Translations under genes and position numbers: made by a program | Part shown: positions 5,978-7,950 of the stretch, in pieces | How positions within the stretch are numbered: the stretch's first letter is position 1 | Layout: every line of letters begins with the position of its first letter | Notes under the pieces: generated by a model | The model's database searches: none | What the model saw: only the letters and a program-made list of their open reading frames with translations | What the model was told of the DNA's origin: nothing | From: an uncultured Collinsella sp. | GTDB lineage: Bacteria; Actinomycetota; Coriobacteriia; Coriobacteriales; Coriobacteriaceae | Direction: 5' to 3' | DNA length: 7,950 bases | Assembly: GCA_958439775.1 (NCBI GenBank) | Contig: CAUBWQ010000033.1 | Location: forward strand, 1-7,950

Positions 5978-6982
5978 ATGAAAATCAATCACGCGATTCT
6001 GCATATCCTGGACTTTGACTCTGCCGTCAACGTTATGAGCCAGCGCGAGCTCGATATCGAGAGCCGCACCGTGCGTAATTTCGTAACCACGCACCTGCGG
6101 CGCGCTCGTACCTCGGCTGATAACAAGCGTGCCACGTTTGCCGAGAACTCCGCGTTTGGTGGTGAGCTCAAGGGCTATTTCTTTGGCGAGCGCGAGTTCG
6201 TGGACCTGTCGCAGCAGATTGCGGAGTTTATCTCCTCCGAGCTCACCAAAGCCGAGAAAGCTGAGTCCACCGACGTACTCGTGGCTGATTTTGACGACGA
6301 TGAGGATGCCCGCTGGTTTGCCGTGATGCTGCTGGGCTCCAAGCAGGCTTTTATGCACGAGGTGGGTCGCGAAGAGGGCGAGGTGCGCAACGACATTGCG
6401 CGCCACTACGCCATTCTGCCGAATCCCTCGCAAAAGGTGCCGAGCTATGCAATCGTGCGTGCAAGCACCATGGAGATCGGCTATGTGGATAAGAAGCGCA
6501 AGATTGCCGGCGAGGATCGCATGCTCATTCCCGATGGCCTGCTGCAGTGCGACACGGGGGTATCGGGCAAGGAGGTCATCGACACCGTGACGCGTGTGGT
6601 CGAGGAAGTCGCCGAGGAGCACGGTGCCAACACGGCTGTAGCACTCGCCAAGGTTAAGGCTGCTGTTGCCGAGAAAGTTGAGGATGACGAGGAACTGCCC
6701 CCTTGGGATATCGTCGATGAGGTCTTTGAGGACGAGCCGGTTATCAAGGAGAGCGTGCGCGCGGCACTGACTGAGGAGAAGGTGCCTGAGCGTGTGCCCG
6801 TGGAGCGCAAGCAGGTCGAACGCGCGGCGGTGCGCAACCACAAGATCCGTACCGACACGGGCATCGAGATCAGCTTCCCGGCCGAGATGGGTTCGAACTC
6901 TGAGTACATCGAGTTTGTCAACGAGCCCAACGGCCTCATCTCCATCGAGCTCAAGAACATCGGAAGTATTGAGAATCGATAA
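5978..6982 (+). CDS. Nucleoid-associated protein, NdpA/YejK (NA37) family
   Basis: This 334-residue protein resembles the 37-kDa nucleoid-associated family, known from E. coli YejK, which sits on the chromosome; its biochemical role is poorly defined. The N terminus MKINHAILHILDFDSA is typical, as are the regions around FFGEREFVDLSQ, DVLVADFDDDEDARWFAVML and FMHEVGREEGEVRND, and the C-terminal domain with VSGKEVIDTV. Length matches the family (about 330-350). An acidic stretch (VEDDEELPPWDIVDEVFEDE) and a basic one (VERKQVERAAVRNHKIR) occur in the second half. It is predicted to be soluble, with no membrane segment. ATG 5978 is preferred because CGGA lies 9 nt upstream; the alternative ATG at 5969 abuts the same CGGA with no spacer and would add three residues. 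The ribosome site is weak. The gene has its own promoter-like box and a clear terminator, so it is probably monocistronic. Confidence 0.9.
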   Translation: MKINHAILHILDFDSAVNVMSQRELDIESRTVRNFVTTHLRRARTSADNKRATFAENSAFGGELKGYFFGEREFVDLSQQIAEFISSELTKAEKAESTDVLVADFDDDEDARWFAVMLLGSKQAFMHEVGREEGEVRNDIARHYAILPNPSQKVPSYAIVRASTMEIGYVDKKRKIAGEDRMLIPDGLLQCDTGVSGKEVIDTVTRVVEEVAEEHGANTAVALAKVKAAVAEKVEDDEELPPWDIVDEVFEDEPVIKESVRAALTEEKVPERVPVERKQVERAAVRNHKIRTDTGIEISFPAEMGSNSEYIEFVNEPNGLISIELKNIGSIENR

Positions 6983-7007
6983 ACTGCTCTTGGACGTTGC
7001 AAAAAAC

Positions 7008-7042
7008 AAAGGCCGAAGCCTTTTGGGACTTCGGCTTTTTTT
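7008..7042 (+). terminator. Intrinsic terminator after the ndpA-family gene
   Basis: GCCGAAG (7012-7018) pairs with CTTCGGC (7029-7035), with further CC/GG pairing inside, and is followed by seven T residues. An A-rich stretch precedes the stem (7001-7010), so the structure is nearly symmetrical and could also act on minus-strand transcripts coming from dapH. Confidence 0.88.
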
Positions 7043-7090
7043 GTTTTCGGCTTGGTTGCTGACATTGCGCCGCAGGTTGAGCTCACGTCA

Positions 7091-7194
7091 GCGAAAATGC
7101 CCCTAGGCGAGCAAGGTGACGTGAAAGAGGAGGGAAGCGTACTTCGGTACGCGACCGACGATTGAACGTCAGATTGTCGCTTAGGGGCGTTTGC
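7091..7194 (+). ncRNA. Candidate structured RNA or dispersed palindromic element
   Basis: Positions 7095-7110 pair with 7177-7192 as 16 continuous base pairs including two G-U pairs. Inside, CAA (7112-7114) pairs TTG (7174-7176), then a GG/GA internal loop, then TGACGT (7117-7122) pairs ACGTCA (7166-7171). A purine-rich strand (7123-7136) and GACCGACGATTGA (7153-7165) form a large internal loop, capped by GCGTAC-TTCG-GTACGC (7137-7152). The C(UUCG)G loop is exceptionally stable only on the plus strand, and the two G-U pairs would be C-A mismatches on the minus strand, so plus-strand RNA is favoured. No promoter is seen and it follows the ndpA-family terminator, so a DNA-level repeat remains possible. 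I cannot assign it to a named RNA family. Confidence 0.55.
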
Positions 7195-7205
7195 AGCGTC
7201 GAGCC

Positions 7206-7233
7206 GTTATGCGGTTTGGTAAAACCGCATAAC
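7206..7233. terminator. Perfect 12-bp hairpin just after the dapH stop codon
   Basis: GTTATGCGGTTT (7206-7217) pairs perfectly with AAACCGCATAAC (7222-7233) around GGTA. On the minus strand it begins 2 nt after the dapH TAG. Neither strand has a proper T-tract after it (GGCTCG on minus, TTCTAC on plus), so it is a weak terminator candidate or an mRNA 3'-end stabilising stem. On the plus strand it would lie just after the structured element at 7091-7194. Confidence 0.5.
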
Positions 7234-7235
7234 TT

Positions 7236-7950
7236 CTACAGCTGGCGCAGACCTTCCTCGAGACCGGTCTTGCTGTTGGTCTTCTCGTCGCGCATCTTGA
7301 TGACGCGGGCGGGGACACCGGCCACGACGGCACCGGCGGGGACGTCCTCGACGCACACGGCGCCGGCGGCAACTACAGCACCCTTGCCCACATGCACGCC
7401 CTCCAGGACCACAGCATTGGCGCCGATCATGACATCGTCCTCGATGATGACGGGCGTGGCGCTTGCGGGCTCCACGACGCCCGCCAACACGGTGCCGGCG
7501 CCGATGTGGCAGTTCTTGCCCACGGTGGCGCGGCCGCCCAGCACGGCGCCCATATCAATCATGGAACCCTCACCAATGACGGAGCCGATGTTGATGATGG
7601 CGCCCATCATGATGACGGCGCGATCGCCGATCTCGACGCGGTCGCGGATGATCGCGCCCGGCTCGATGCGGGCGTTGATGCCCTTAAGGTCGAGCATGGG
7701 CACAGCGGAGTTGCGGCAGTCGTTCTCCACATCGTAGTAATCGATGGAATCGGCGTTGGCGTCCAGGATGGCCTTAAGCTCATCCCAGTCGCCAAAGACG
7801 GTCTTGCCACGACGACCGCCGTAGACATGTGCGTCGCCCCAGGCAACCTTCATGCCCGGCTTCTCGCGCACGTACAGCTTGACGGGCGTCTTTTTGGGCG
7901 CGGTGGCGATGTAGTTGATACTCTCCTGTGCATCCATCTCGGCTGCGTTG
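7236..7950 (-). CDS. dapH: Tetrahydrodipicolinate N-acetyltransferase (probably 5'-partial)
   Basis: The protein transfers an acetyl group from acetyl-CoA to tetrahydrodipicolinate in the acetylated branch of diaminopimelate and lysine synthesis, feeding peptidoglycan. From the first Met in the window (7937) it has 233 residues, against 236 for Bacillus subtilis DapH, which it resembles end to end. An N-terminal DapH domain (about 1-83, with [16 protein letters not shown]) precedes a left-handed beta-helix of hexapeptide repeats (about 90-210): [68 protein letters not shown]. It ends LEEGLRQL, like the Bacillus enzyme ELRQL. It is soluble and probably trimeric, as in the family. The frame stays open from 7937 to the edge (NAAE before the Met) and no ribosome site is correctly spaced for 7937, so the true start is likely a few codons outside. 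It is convergent with the plus-strand genes. Confidence 0.95.
   Translation of the reverse strand, partial: NAAEMDAQESINYIATAPKKTPVKLYVREKPGMKVAWGDAHVYGGRRGKTVFGDWDELKAILDANADSIDYYDVENDCRNSAVPMLDLKGINARIEPGAIIRDRVEIGDRAVIMMGAIINIGSVIGEGSMIDMGAVLGGRATVGKNCHIGAGTVLAGVVEPASATPVIIEDDVMIGANAVVLEGVHVGKGAVVAAGAVCVEDVPAGAVVAGVPARVIKMRDEKTNSKTGLEEGLRQL

Noticed and set aside
5933..7009. 358-codon open frame on the minus strand
   Set aside because: It is antisense to the ndpA-family gene, which has family-typical sequence and its own promoter-like box and terminator.
7162..7737. 191-codon open frame on the plus strand
   Set aside because: It runs antisense to dapH through the hexapeptide repeats, giving Thr/Met/Pro-rich pseudo-repeats; a shadow.
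1..7950. CRISPR array, tRNA, rRNA or transposase gene
   Set aside because: No regularly spaced direct repeats, no cloverleaf-like sequences and no transposase motifs were seen on either strand.

Overview
The window looks like ordinary chromosome from a GC-rich, fermentative Gram-positive anaerobe of the class Coriobacteriia, most likely Collinsella or a close relative. That placement is inference from base composition, strong G/C third positions, GGAG-type ribosome binding sites and gene content (glutamine-dependent NAD synthetase, L-lactate dehydrogenase, DapH-type lysine/peptidoglycan synthesis). No database search was possible.

Layout. 1-187: intergenic, with a palindrome, a -10 box and possibly the first codons of a divergent minus-strand gene. 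188-2167 (+): nadE, NAD synthetase. 2236-2267: strong intrinsic terminator placed only 18 bp before the next start codon. 2286-3449 (+): class I/II aminotransferase. 3450-3650: AT-rich regulatory region ending in a GC-rich hairpin. 3651-4601 (+): ldh, L-lactate dehydrogenase. 4635-4668: terminator overlapping a TACAAT promoter-like box. 4730-5866 (+): Mbeg1-like (DUF2974) alpha/beta-hydrolase, enclosed by a 22-bp imperfect inverted repeat (4678-4699 and 5871-5892). 5978-6982 (+): nucleoid-associated protein of the NdpA/YejK family. 7008-7042: terminator. 7091-7194: long imperfect stem capped by a UUCG tetraloop, either a structured RNA or a dispersed palindromic repeat. 7236-7950 (-): dapH, convergent with the rest and probably cut at its 5' end by the window edge.

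The plus-strand genes are separated by 110-200 bp gaps holding promoter-like and terminator-like elements, so they look like mostly single-gene units and not one operon. Functional links are loose. NadE makes NAD and LDH re-oxidises NADH during fermentation. DapH needs a partner aminotransferase in the acetylated diaminopimelate route, and the aminotransferase at 2286 is a possible but unproven candidate.

No defence system, CRISPR array, rRNA or tRNA was seen. The most interesting signals are the 104-nt structured element at 7091-7194, the inverted repeats around the DUF2974 gene, the loss of both canonical fructose-1,6-bisphosphate-binding residues in LDH, and the repeated placement of terminator-like hairpins between genes and close to promoters or start codons.
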